A DNA stretch of 64,000 nt from Nocardia alni (GTDB lineage Bacteria > Actinomycetota > Actinomycetes > Mycobacteriales > Mycobacteriaceae). Both the position numbers and the translations under genes were made by a program. The DNA is taken from assembly GCF_019038435.1 (NCBI RefSeq), contig NZ_JAGPOX010000025.1:16695-80694 (forward strand), written 5' to 3'. The first letter of the stretch is position 1. Every line of letters begins with the position of its first letter. Below the pieces are notes generated by a model. That model did no database searches. It was given only the letters and a program-made list of their open reading frames with translations, and was not told the DNA's origin. Shown here piece by piece: positions 1 through 9,200 of this stretch.

Positions 1-1145
1 TCTCTGGCATGTCGCCGCAGCAGCTGGCGGCACTGTCGCCCGCGCAGTTGGCGAGCTTGTCGCCGCAGCAGCTCGCGTCGCTGGCGAGCCTGTCGCCGCA
101 GCAGCTTTCGGCGCTGTCGAACATGTCACCCTCGGAGTTGGCGAGCCTGTCGCCGCAGGAGCTGTCCGCGCTGGCGGGCATGTCACCCCAGCAGATCGCG
201 CAGCTGGCGAACATGTCGCCGCAGCAGGTGCAGAACCTGCTGTCGAATATGGCAGGAACCAACGGGGGACAGGGTAATTCGACCGGATCGTCGGGCGCGG
301 ACGGCGGTGCGCTGTCCGGGCTCAACGGCCTCCAGTCGGCGCTGAACAGCCTCTCGGGCCTGGGCGGCCTGAACGGGCTGAACGATCTGGCGGGCAACCA
401 CGACATGTCTGCCCTGACGAACGCGCTCAGCGGACAGAACGGATTCCCGGGTCTGTCGGCCTCGGACATGCTGAATTCCGCGGGGCAGAACGGATTCGGC
501 GGTTCGGACGGTCTGGGGTCCGGTGACGGATCGGGCGGCAGCGGTCAGGGCGAATCGCCCACTCAGGAGTACGGTCCCGACGCGGCCAAGTCGATGGCCG
601 ACGTCACCAACGATTCGGGCTCGCCGCACGCCGGAGCGGACGGCTCGGGTCCGGGACATCAGGATCCGGTGCAGACCGAGGATCCTCAGTCGCAACACAA
701 TCCGATGGGGCACGGCGGCGCGGGATCCCCGGGCGGCGGTGAGCCGGAGGGATCCCCCGGAGCAGGTGGCGGCCGCCCGTCGCCGGAGGCCGAGGAAGCC
801 GAGCGTAAGAAGGATCGGAAGAAGAAACGTACCGCCCGGAAAAAACGCAAGCCGCCCAAGGCTTTGCTGGTGCCCTCGCCGGACGACGAGTTGGCGCCCG
901 AGGACGACGAGCTGGAGTCCGAGGACGACGAGTTGGAGTCCGACGATGACGAGTTGGAGTCCGATGACGAGCAAGCGCCTGAATACCAGCAGCCACCTTA
1001 CGACGAGCTGGTACCCGAACCCGCCGCGGACGTGGACGTCATGTTCAACCTGGGGAATCCGGCCGGCGCCCAGACGCGTTCGAACAACAAGCCGATCACC
1101 GTCACGGTGAACTCGGCGCCCGACAGCGAACCACCCGGAGCCTGA
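1..1145 (+). CDS. ESX-locus repeat protein, 5' end outside the window
   Basis: The reading frame is open to the first base of the window, so the N-terminus is missing; the ATG at 9 is simply the first in-frame Met. The visible part begins with eight or more copies of an 8- or 11-residue unit of the type SPQQLASL or SPQQLSALSNM. A Gly/Asn/Ser-rich section follows, then a strongly basic patch (RKKDRKKKRTARKKRK, about residues 266-281), an acidic run of DDELES-like units and a Pro-rich tail. I do not recognise a family. The gene ends 58 bases before the 815-residue ESX substrate and runs the same way, so it is probably part of substrate module A. The mixture of low-complexity repeats and charge blocks suggests a flexible, possibly secreted or surface protein; that is inference only. 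Confidence 0.6.
   Translation, partial: SGMSPQQLAALSPAQLASLSPQQLASLASLSPQQLSALSNMSPSELASLSPQELSALAGMSPQQIAQLANMSPQQVQNLLSNMAGTNGGQGNSTGSSGADGGALSGLNGLQSALNSLSGLGGLNGLNDLAGNHDMSALTNALSGQNGFPGLSASDMLNSAGQNGFGGSDGLGSGDGSGGSGQGESPTQEYGPDAAKSMADVTNDSGSPHAGADGSGPGHQDPVQTEDPQSQHNPMGHGGAGSPGGGEPEGSPGAGGGRPSPEAEEAERKKDRKKKRTARKKRKPPKALLVPSPDDELAPEDDELESEDDELESDDDELESDDEQAPEYQQPPYDELVPEPAADVDVMFNLGNPAGAQTRSNNKPITVTVNSAPDSEPPGA
9..240 (+). repeat. In-frame SPQQL tandem repeats
   Basis: Consecutive units of 8 or 11 residues share the core S-P-(Q/S/A)-(Q/E)-(L/I/V) followed by Ala/Ser/Leu. At DNA level the recurring core is tcgccgcagcag. The array probably continues upstream of the window. Confidence 0.75.
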
Positions 1146-1203
1146 AAAGTGGTTACAGGCTCGACTCGAAGCACTAGGACGTATATGAGGGAGTTGGAAG
1201 ACA

Positions 1204-3651
1204 ATGGCCAGCACTAGCAGCGGTGGAAGCATCGGGACGTCCACCGGTGGGCCCACGGACACGTCCGGCAATGACGGGAATGTCTGGTCGGGCCTGGCCA
1301 ATCAGGCGGGCGGCAACAACCCCACCCTCGGTGTCAGCACAACGGTCAAGGCCGCGTATCAGGTGTTCCTGAACAGTGCGAAAGCGGTCAACGAGCTGAA
1401 CCAGCAGATGGACTGGTACGCCAAGTACATCACCGACAACAAGATGAACGCCATCCCGGATATCTCGAACGAGCACGGCGGCGTCGAACTCACCCAGATC
1501 TACAACCAGAAGGGCACGGTGATCCTTCAGGGGATCGCCGGTCTCCAGTCGATCCTGACGAATATGGAGAACACCTTCCTCGATGCGCTGAAGGCGTACC
1601 AGAAGGCCGACTCCAGCTCTACCGACGACCTCACCAGCATCGCCGGCGCGGCCATGACGAACAGCCCGGCCAACAGCAATCCACCGGGCGCAGCGGACTT
1701 CGGTGTGAACGACCCGGGCGATATGCCGGACCAGCCGACGAAACCGACCAATGCGGACAACGGTCAGACGGTGTCGGTCAGCGACGCGGCTTCGTGGGGC
1801 TTCGACCAGTTCTATAATTTCGGTCGGTCGATCATGGCCAACGGCGGCGCGGACTGGAACACCGATGAGGCCGGAGTTCGCTACGCTTGGATGTCCAATC
1901 AGATGGGCGACGACATAGCGACCCTGGTCAGCACACTCAGCAACATCCAGGGCGATTACTGGACCGGTACCGGCGCGGACGCGGCCCAGGCGGCCGTGAC
2001 ACGTTTCGACGACGGTTCGAAGGCATTCACCGACAGCATCAATGAGCTCGCCTCGTCCCTGAACTACACATCGACCTGGCTGAAGATCACCTTCGACGCC
2101 ATGCCCGCGTATACCTACGAGCAATTCCGTAGTGGGGACGGTGTGCCGCACGTCCGGTACGTCAACTGCACACTGCAGAAATGGCGCAAAAACTACGCCA
2201 GCGCCTACAAGAACGATTACTCCGCGGGCATCCAGGGTTCGCTGCAGAGCCTTCCGCTGATCACCGTGCTCGGCCAAGGCACCGGCAACACCAGTTCCAG
2301 CGGTTCGGCCAGTAGCAGTGCCACCGGTTCGACTAGCGGCAGCGCCAGCGGTACGGCCAGCGGCAGCGCCAGCGGTTCGGCCAGTGGCGGCGCCAGTGGC
2401 AGCGCCAGTGGTACGGGTAGTGGCACCGGCAGCGGGACCGGTACCGGCGGCGGGGCCAACAGCGGCACTTACGGTACGGGCTATTCGGCCGGTTACTCCG
2501 CTGGTTTCGCCGCAGGCGAGGCGGCGGCGGAACACGGCGGCGGCAGCAGCACCGGCGGCGGTGGAACAGGTGGCGGTACCGGTGGCGGCGGTGGCAGTAC
2601 CACCACCGGTGGCACCGGCGGTGGTACTGGTGGCGGTACCGGTGGCGGCGGTGGCAGCTACGGCACGGGCGGCAGCTCCGGCAGCACATACGGTGCGGGC
2701 AGCACGGGCGGTGGTACCGGTGGCGGCACCGGCGGCGGCACCGGCGGCGGCGCGGGCGCGTACACCGGCAGCCAAGGCAGCACCTACGGCGGTCAGACGG
2801 GCCAGAACTCCGGCGCCGGTTCGTACGGCAGCGCCTACGGTTCGGGCGCCAACGCCGCGTCGAACGCCTACGCGGCGGGCTATTCGGCGGCCATGTCGGC
2901 GGCGCAGGCCTACATGAGCGCGGTTGGCGCCGCCTCGGGTGGCGTCTACGGCAGCGGCGGGATGTCGGGATCCGGATACAGCACACTCAGTGGTGCGTTC
3001 GGCAGTGGGTCCGGCTACAGCTACGGCAGCGGCAGCGGCGGCAGCACCTATGGCAGCGGCAGCGGCGCCGGCACCTATGGCAGCGGGTCGAACGCCTACG
3101 GGGCGGGCTATTCGGCCGGTTACTCCGCGGGCTTCCTGGCCGGCGAGGAGGCCATGTCGGGTGCGGGTCTGGGGACCGGCGATTCACTGCTGAATTCCCT
3201 GTCCGGCCTGAGCAACCTGGGCAGCACCCTGGGTGGTGCGCTGTCCAGCGTGCTGCCGGGTCTGGTCAACGCGATGTCCTCGGGTATCAACCAACTCGGT
3301 GGTGCGCTCAACAACGCGATGAGCGGTATCGGCGCGGGTCTCGCCGACGTCGGGCACCAGGTCGGCGATATGGGTAACCAGCTCGGCCAGCAGTTGCAGA
3401 CCGCTCCGGCGGATGTCTCGAAGCTGTTCCCGCGGGCGACCGTCGCCGATCAGCACGATCCGGGCCAGGTGACCGCTACACCGGGCGATTCCAGCGGCAT
3501 GCCCGGCATGCCAGGCATGGGCGGCATGGGCCAGGGCGGGCAGCAGGGCGGTTCGAAGGAACACAAGCGAGCGAAATATCTGGACGGGTCCTCGAACCTC
3601 GACGACATCCTCGATCCGGTTGACAAGGTGAGGCCGGTGATCGAACCGTGA
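1204..3651 (+). CDS. Large WXG-type, Gly-rich ESX substrate (815 aa)
   Basis: Probable type VII secreted protein. Residues 1 to about 360 are predicted helical and contain a WXG-like turn (YWTGTGADAA, Trp253). Residues about 365-640 are a Gly/Ser/Thr-rich low-complexity block resembling PE_PGRS or glycine-rich surface proteins. This block is flanked by two near-identical copies of the motif YSAGYSAGF (codons near 2482 and 3109). The C-terminal 130 residues are again helical and end in KLFPRA..., a Met/Gly run and RAKYLDG...VRPVIEP. The same end (LFPRA, RA-FLD, PIV) closes the 474-residue protein at 23062-24486, so the two are paralogues. The stop overlaps the start of an EspG-like gene, a common arrangement for an ESX substrate and its cytoplasmic chaperone. 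The exact family is not recognised. Confidence 0.8.
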   Translation: MASTSSGGSIGTSTGGPTDTSGNDGNVWSGLANQAGGNNPTLGVSTTVKAAYQVFLNSAKAVNELNQQMDWYAKYITDNKMNAIPDISNEHGGVELTQIYNQKGTVILQGIAGLQSILTNMENTFLDALKAYQKADSSSTDDLTSIAGAAMTNSPANSNPPGAADFGVNDPGDMPDQPTKPTNADNGQTVSVSDAASWGFDQFYNFGRSIMANGGADWNTDEAGVRYAWMSNQMGDDIATLVSTLSNIQGDYWTGTGADAAQAAVTRFDDGSKAFTDSINELASSLNYTSTWLKITFDAMPAYTYEQFRSGDGVPHVRYVNCTLQKWRKNYASAYKNDYSAGIQGSLQSLPLITVLGQGTGNTSSSGSASSSATGSTSGSASGTASGSASGSASGGASGSASGTGSGTGSGTGTGGGANSGTYGTGYSAGYSAGFAAGEAAAEHGGGSSTGGGGTGGGTGGGGGSTTTGGTGGGTGGGTGGGGGSYGTGGSSGSTYGAGSTGGGTGGGTGGGTGGGAGAYTGSQGSTYGGQTGQNSGAGSYGSAYGSGANAASNAYAAGYSAAMSAAQAYMSAVGAASGGVYGSGGMSGSGYSTLSGAFGSGSGYSYGSGSGGSTYGSGSGAGTYGSGSNAYGAGYSAGYSAGFLAGEEAMSGAGLGTGDSLLNSLSGLSNLGSTLGGALSSVLPGLVNAMSSGINQLGGALNNAMSGIGAGLADVGHQVGDMGNQLGQQLQTAPADVSKLFPRATVADQHDPGQVTATPGDSSGMPGMPGMGGMGQGGQQGGSKEHKRAKYLDGSSNLDDILDPVDKVRPVIEP
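2290..3100 (+). repeat. Gly/Ser-rich low-complexity coding repeat
   Basis: Short degenerate in-frame repeats, mainly variants of ggcagcgccagcggt and ggtggcaccggcggc, encode Gly-Ser-Ala and Gly-Thr-Gly-Gly runs inside the 815-residue protein. Such tracts commonly vary in length between strains. Confidence 0.8.
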
Positions 3652-4454
3652 ACGGTCTGAAGTGGGACTTCACCGGCATCGAATTCCAGGTGCTGTGTGA
3701 AAAATATCGGGCCGGTGAGCTCCCGGATCCGCTGTTCTACACCCTCGACGAGCCCATGACGCTCGATCAGTCCGCGCGGCTGAAAGAGAAGACCTGGGAA
3801 GAACTCCGGATGAAGTGGGATCCGGCCTGGGACGCGATGATCGACGTCATGTGCGCGCCGGAGCTGTTCGTACGGATACACGGCTGGGACGAGCACGATA
3901 TCGATAACGGGCAGAAGTCGCTGTACATGCACTTCGCCCGCAGTGGTGCGCAGGCGTTCAAATTCGAGCAGAAGCCCGGAAAAACCCTGTGGCACACCGA
4001 CGGTTTCGTGGTGACCGAATGCGATGCGCGCAGCCTGGCCAACGACGTGGTGCGCGCGTTGCCCTCGGTCGAGGCGGGGCATCTGCCCAGCGTGCCGATC
4101 ATCATCGATCCGGCCGAGCATATGGGCAATTACGGCGGCAGCTTCTTCAGGGACGACGACGAGGATCCGCCCGCGGTCGCCTCGACGAAGTTCTTCAATC
4201 TGCGTGCGTCGCTGACCGGGTCCATCCTGATCGTGCAGGGGCGCTCCAAATATGGTCCGCGCGGCATCCAGGAGACCAAGATGCTGTTCCGGGATGTGAT
4301 CGAGGACGGCCGCTATGTCATGGCGATGGACGACGCGCCGATCGCGGAGGCCGTCGGCCCGATACAACTGGCCCAGCGTATCCAGAAGGACATCGACAAT
4401 CTGATGCAACGAATGGATACCCACTGGGAGGCCCAAAATGACGACCGTTACTGA
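3648..4454 (+). CDS. EspG-like ESX substrate chaperone (module A)
   Basis: This 268-residue cytoplasmic protein resembles EspG-family (PF14011-type) chaperones, which bind PPE-like ESX substrates and keep them soluble until export. The N-terminal signature is visible as F.GIEFQVLCEKY...LPDPLFY, the counterpart of the EspG hydrophobic-Glu-hydrophobic start followed by an L-P-x-P-L turn. The C-terminal signature around DVIEDGRYVMAMDDAP aligns with the equivalent part of the protein at 24483-25316. The GTG start overlaps the stop of the 815-residue substrate gene (GTGA), implying translational coupling and that this substrate is its client. No signal peptide or membrane segment is seen. Confidence 0.7.
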   Translation: MNGLKWDFTGIEFQVLCEKYRAGELPDPLFYTLDEPMTLDQSARLKEKTWEELRMKWDPAWDAMIDVMCAPELFVRIHGWDEHDIDNGQKSLYMHFARSGAQAFKFEQKPGKTLWHTDGFVVTECDARSLANDVVRALPSVEAGHLPSVPIIIDPAEHMGNYGGSFFRDDDEDPPAVASTKFFNLRASLTGSILIVQGRSKYGPRGIQETKMLFRDVIEDGRYVMAMDDAPIAEAVGPIQLAQRIQKDIDNLMQRMDTHWEAQNDDRY

Positions 4455-4486
4455 TACTCCGGTCGACCCTCTGAAAGGAGATTCTC

Positions 4487-4786
4487 ATGGCCGATAAACC
4501 GGTCGAGGTCAACACCGACCAGCTGCGCACCGCAGCCGGCACGATGAACGATGTGCACGGCAGGGTGAACGAGGTCGTGACGAGCCTGACGAACAACCTG
4601 AACGCCAAGGGTTATCCGTGGGGCCACGACAGCTACGGCAACAAGTTCACCGAGGGCGAAAGCGGGTACACCACGTCGAGCAAGAACCTGATGTCGGGCG
4701 CGGACAACATGTCCAGCTCGCTCAGTCAGTTCGGCAGCGGCATGTACGACGCGGCCAAGAAGATCGACGACATGGACAAGCGCTGA
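4487..4786 (+). CDS. WXG100-like ESX protein (99 aa)
   Basis: A small all-helical protein of WXG100 size, with Trp45 in the motif YPWGHDSYGNKF between two predicted helices. This PWG-x-D-x-x-G form of the turn is shared with the protein at 5404-5754. Proteins of this group usually form helical-hairpin dimers that are exported by type VII systems or help export a larger partner. The start is supported by a strong ribosome site (aaaggag) 6 bases upstream. The gene follows the EspG-like gene by 32 bases, and a good terminator hairpin follows, so it closes transcription unit A. Confidence 0.75.
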   Translation: MADKPVEVNTDQLRTAAGTMNDVHGRVNEVVTSLTNNLNAKGYPWGHDSYGNKFTEGESGYTTSSKNLMSGADNMSSSLSQFGSGMYDAAKKIDDMDKR

Positions 4787-4798
4787 CCTTCGCCCGCA

Positions 4799-4833
4799 GG
4801 GTGGTTGTGCCGAGATATTCCGCACAACCACCC
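4799..4833 (+). terminator. Hairpin terminator after the WXG100-like gene
   Basis: A perfect 12-bp stem (GGGTGGTTGTGC, 4799-4810, with its complement at 4822-4833) and an 11-base loop lie 12 bases after the stop codon at 4786. No long T tract follows, as is usual in actinomycetes. Confidence 0.7.
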
Positions 4834-4962
4834 GGTTCGCTGTGTGTTGGCGGCCGCGTCAAATACAGGTAAGAACCAGGTTTCGGCATACCCATCTCCG
4901 GCGCATGGGGTGATCATGGAGGTGAGGGGTCCACTGCGGACGTCTCCCGGAGGTGAATCGCC

Positions 4963-5181
4963 ATGTCGCGTAACTCGTCCCATTCCGACCACCCGGTCTG
5001 CACCGCAGAGGTGCACCCCTCCGATCTAGCCGAGGCGCATCGGCTGATGCAGGTACACCGGGCGTGTCCCCGTTCGTGTCCGTCCCGCAGCGCGGCCCTG
5101 GCGATGCTGGTCGCGGCGGGACATTATCGGCTCTCGAACCGATTCGGCCCGCACGACGACGTCGGCCAGGTTGCCAGCTGA
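4963..5181 (+). CDS. Small Cys/His protein (72 aa), function unknown
   Basis: A 72-residue protein preceded by a good ribosome site (ggaggtg, 8 bases from the ATG). The core HRACPRSCPSRSAALAMLVAAG has paired cysteines before a short helix. I recall similar small actinobacterial hypothetical proteins with a His/Cys-x3-Cys core but cannot name the family. It stands alone between the terminator at 4833 and the WXG-like gene at 5404. No signal peptide is visible. The Cys spacing could suit metal binding or redox sensing, but nothing here proves that. Confidence 0.5.
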   Translation: MSRNSSHSDHPVCTAEVHPSDLAEAHRLMQVHRACPRSCPSRSAALAMLVAAGHYRLSNRFGPHDDVGQVAS

Positions 5182-5403
5182 CCCTCACCCCGTGGTTGGC
5201 CGCGCCGCTCGATATGCCCGGCGCGGCTCCTCGAGCTGCGACGAATTCGCAGGCGCCCCCAACTGTTCGGGTGGATGACACGTTCTGTTGGTGTTACCGT
5301 TGGGAATCAACCACCTGCGTTTGCTGGATCGGGATTCGGCACGGGCGTAGGAGGTTCGAGGGCACTCGACGTGGGTTGTCCGGGCGCGGCAGGAGAGGGG
5401 TGT

Positions 5404-5754
5404 GTGGTGGGGACCCAGAGATTTCAGATCGACCCCGCGGCCTTTCGCAGTTCGGCGAACGTGACCAGAAGCGTCGCCGATAAGCTCCGCGGCATCTGGA
5501 CCGGCCTGGCCTCCGGATTGGACGGCCTGGGCAGCCCCTGGGGCACCGATAAGATCGGCGCTCAGTTCGCCAATGGCACAAGTGGTAACGGCTATCTGTC
5601 GACCGTGTCCGAGATGGGTGACGGAATTACCGGCGGCAAGGGCTTCTGCGCCTCCATCGATAATCTGGCCGACGGTCAGGACTCCACCGCGGACTATATC
5701 GAAAAGCAGATCGAGCAGGACAATAAAGCGCCCTATCAATCGGCTGGGCAGTAG
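5404..5754 (+). CDS. WXG100-like ESX protein (about 116 aa)
   Basis: A helical WXG100-size protein with the turn LGSPWGTDKIGAQF around Trp46, matching the PWG-x-D-x-x-G turn of the 4487-4786 protein. I chose the GTG at 5404 (or the adjacent GTG at 5407) because an aggagagg ribosome site lies just upstream and because the longer in-frame extension has no WXG-family character. The stop is only two bases from the start of the YbaB-like gene, and the giant CpnT-like gene follows, so this protein may act as a secretion partner or adaptor for the giant protein. That role is inferred from position. Confidence 0.7.
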   Translation: MVGTQRFQIDPAAFRSSANVTRSVADKLRGIWTGLASGLDGLGSPWGTDKIGAQFANGTSGNGYLSTVSEMGDGITGGKGFCASIDNLADGQDSTADYIEKQIEQDNKAPYQSAGQ

Positions 5755-5756
5755 TC

Positions 5757-6260
5757 GTGCCCGAAGGCGGTGGCCCGGAACAATTTCCGGACCTGATGGA
5801 GGATATTCGAGCCACGCTGAACACCGTGGCCAGATTGCAGCGTGAGCGTACCGCGCTGGTCGGCCGGGCGACGGTGCGCCGCGGCAGGGTCAGTGTCGCG
5901 GTCAACGCCGACAACGTGCTGGTCGATCTGAAATTCGGCCGGGACGTGGAGGATCTGGACTATCCGGAATTGGCCCGCGCCGTCATCGAGGCGGCCCACG
6001 CCGCGACGGCAGAGGTGGGCCGCAAATCCAAAGAGCTGATGCAGCCGCTGCAGGATCAGCGGGCCCGGTTGCCGAAACTCTCCGACCTGGTCCCGGGCAT
6101 GCCGAATCTGCGTGACCAATTGCCCGTGCCCGAACCGCCGCCGTCGACCAGGCCCGCCTCCGGCGATCGAAGTGCCGGTGCGGGCGAGGAATTCGACGGC
6201 GCGGAAATGATGGAAAGGCGCGGTCCCCGGGAACCGGGAGTTACCGATTCCGGTTGGTGA
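5757..6260 (+). CDS. YbaB/EbfC-family protein, EspL-like position
   Basis: This 167-residue protein has a YbaB/EbfC-like core at residues about 12-95: an N-terminal helix, then the strand-rich V-S-V-A-V-N-A-D-N-V-L-V-D motif, then LDYPELARAVIEAAHAA. YbaB proteins are small nucleoid-associated dimers, and in ESX loci (for example EspL of ESX-1) relatives act as substrate-handling or regulatory factors. The C-terminal 60 residues are Pro-rich and probably unstructured. The GTG start lies two bases after the upstream WXG-like stop, and the giant gene begins 22 bases downstream, so all three genes should be co-transcribed. Confidence 0.75.
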   Translation: MPEGGGPEQFPDLMEDIRATLNTVARLQRERTALVGRATVRRGRVSVAVNADNVLVDLKFGRDVEDLDYPELARAVIEAAHAATAEVGRKSKELMQPLQDQRARLPKLSDLVPGMPNLRDQLPVPEPPPSTRPASGDRSAGAGEEFDGAEMMERRGPREPGVTDSGW

Positions 6261-6282
6261 ACAGGGACTGAGGTGATCGCCC

Positions 6283-9200
6283 ATGGGGTGGGGCGACGAT
6301 CTGATGAGCGGCCTGGGCTGGGTCGCCGGCTCCGAATGGCCGGACGGCGATCCGGGGCTCATGCGCGATCTCGCCGAGTTGTGGCGCACCGCGGGCAGCC
6401 AGCTGACCGACCTGGAATCGGATCTCGAAGCCGCCAAGAATGCCGCGCTGGCCGCTTATCCGTCCGGGCAGGCACACGACGAGATCGCCGCGGCCTTCGA
6501 ACAGCTCGAGAACGGCTATACCACCGCCAAGGGCACGCCCTCGGTCACCGACGAGAACAATCAATCCATCGCCCGCCTGGCGTATTTGTTCGGGCAGGTC
6601 GCCGACGGCGCGGACAATACCGCGAATCAGATCGAGGCCGGGCAGTGGATGGTCGAATCCTCCCTGGCCCTGCTGGCTGTCGAGATCGCCGCCGCGTGGT
6701 TGTTCCCGCCGACCGCGCCCGCGGAGGAGGCGTTGGCGGTCGCGAGTACGCGCCTGGCGATTCGGATGTTCATCTCCCGGGTGCGTGCCGAGGTCGCCGA
6801 ATGGGTGGAGTCCAAGATCTCCAGCGCCATCATCCGTTTCATCCTCAAGCATGTGCTGATCAATACGCTGATCGGTGCGGGGCAGGGTACGGCGATCCAG
6901 ATGCTCCAGATCGCACAGGGGCACAAGAAGAGCTTCGATTACAACGAACTCGCCTCGACGACACTGTCGGCTGCCGCAGCGGGTGCGGTTGCCGGGCCGC
7001 TGGGGCACGGGCTGGGGCAGTGGCTCGAGGATAAGGCCCTGTCGCCGTTCCTCGAGGACATCATCATGGCAAAGGCCGGCGGGTTGGCCGGCGGTACTGC
7101 GGGATTCGGTGCGAGCCTTGGATTGACGTTCGGTGAATCGCTCTGGAACAACGACGGGAATTTCGGGAAAGCGTGGTCCGACACCGTCACGCAGGCCGAG
7201 CAGTTCGATCCGCGCATGCTCACCGGCGGCGTGTTGAGCGGGTCGATCACCGGCATGTTCAAGGGGTCGATCACCCGGCACTTCGAGATGAGCGACAGTT
7301 GGGGCCGCGGCATGGCGGCGGGGATCACCCCGGGCGCACCGCGATTCAGCGATCTGCCGGGGGTGGGCCCGCGTGGTGTCGGCGATGTGAACCCGGGGGA
7401 TGGTTCGCTCCCGCATGCGGCGCTGTCCACGGACAGCGGCCTCTCCGCAGGTGACGGCAGGACCGCAGGCGTCGTCGGCGCCGGAGACGACGGTGCCGTA
7501 CGCCCGGCCGGAGCGGGGACCGACGGCTCGGGCCCCAATGTTTCCGCCACACAGCCGGAACGTCCCGCCCAAGTGCCGTCCAGTGCGACACCGGAGGCGG
7601 TCTCGGCCGACAAGTCCTCGGCCCTGCCCAGGGCGCAGACCAACGGCGTGAACGCATCCGGTCTCGACCGGGCGGCGGGCGGCGCTTCGTCGGTGGGTGA
7701 GGCCGGGCGCTCGCCTGCCGAGCCGAGCGCATCGGCATCGCGGGCTGGTATGGCCGGTGATAACCGGTCCCTCGGCGATACGAATTTGTCGCGCGGATCG
7801 TCGGCGCAGACCGAATCCACCAGTGTGTCCCAGGATTCGGGATCGAAGATCCGCGCCGGATCCCCGGGCGAGCAGCCGGGCACATCTCGATCCGGTGCCG
7901 CGGAGCAGGGCCGGAACGTCCGGGCCGTCGCCCTGCCCGAGACACATACTCCGCGCGCGGGTGCGGCGGATGCGAACTCCTCGTCCGCAATTCGCCGATC
8001 CGAGCCGGGCTCCGCGGAATCGGATCCGGGGCGGTCGCGTGCATCCGCCACATCGGACGGCCAGGGCAAGGATGAACGGTCCGGTGTCGAGGTCCGTTCG
8101 GCCACGGATGATTCGGGAAGGAATGATTCGGGCAAGCCCGGTTCTACCGCGGACGGTACGGGCCGGGACGGCTCGGGAAGGAACGGTTCCGGTGACGGCA
8201 GGGGTGACCAGCCCGGGCTGGTCGCGCTGCGGAAACTGATGTCCCTGCACCCCGGCGGCGACCGCGTCCATGATCTGGAGCGGATGGTCGGTCCGGAAGG
8301 TACCGACCACGCCGAACTCATCGCGGCGGCCGGCGGCCGGTTCCGGCAATTCGCCGAGGGGCATGCCGAGATCGCCGTCCTGCTGCGGCGACTCGGCAAC
8401 GGCTCGACCGCGCTGGTCGCCGACACCTTTCACAGCCAAACCGACAAGTACGGCGTCGGTGGTCGCCTGCTGGTGCTGGAGAACCGCGACGGCGAGATCA
8501 TCGTTCACGAGGCGGCCGCGGGCTCCGAACACGGATTCCCGCCCGATGTGCCGCACGAGCTGGCGCGTACCCAGGCGATCGTGTTCGACGACAAGGGAAC
8601 TCCGCTGGACCGAGTGGGCGGCCGGGCTCGCCGCTGGATGTTCGCCGAGGGCGCCGGAGCCGCCGAGAAATCGACACTGGGCGCCATGCTGCGTGACCAC
8701 GAGGCCGATCTGACCCGGGATGTGCTGTCGGCCGGGGCATTCGACCGGAGGCTGCCCGACGGCGTCACCGGTCGGCATGTTGTCGAGGCCCTCGACGAGC
8801 ACGCCGGCCCGGCCGACGCACAACGGATGCGAGAGCAGTTGTCGCAGCACGAATTCGGCCGCGATATACTGAACCGCCTCGGTGAGCATCCGGTCGAGAG
8901 CTTCCGGATGTTCGAGAAGAACAGCAACGGTCGATGCGCGGTCGGAGTCCTGCACGAGCTGCGGCGGATGCATCCCGACGCGGGCATCCGGCTGTTCGGC
9001 CGCGCGATCGACGAATACGGTGTGCACCCTGACGAATTGCGGGTCGCCACCGGAGGCAGGATCGGCCTGTACGGTGACCATCAGAAGATCGTCGACGAAT
9101 TGAACCGGCTGGGGCGGGGATCCAGCGCCGTTGTGGTCGATTCGTACAGGGGCGTCGCGGACGACAGTAACCACAACGTCGGCGACCACGCTTATCTGCT

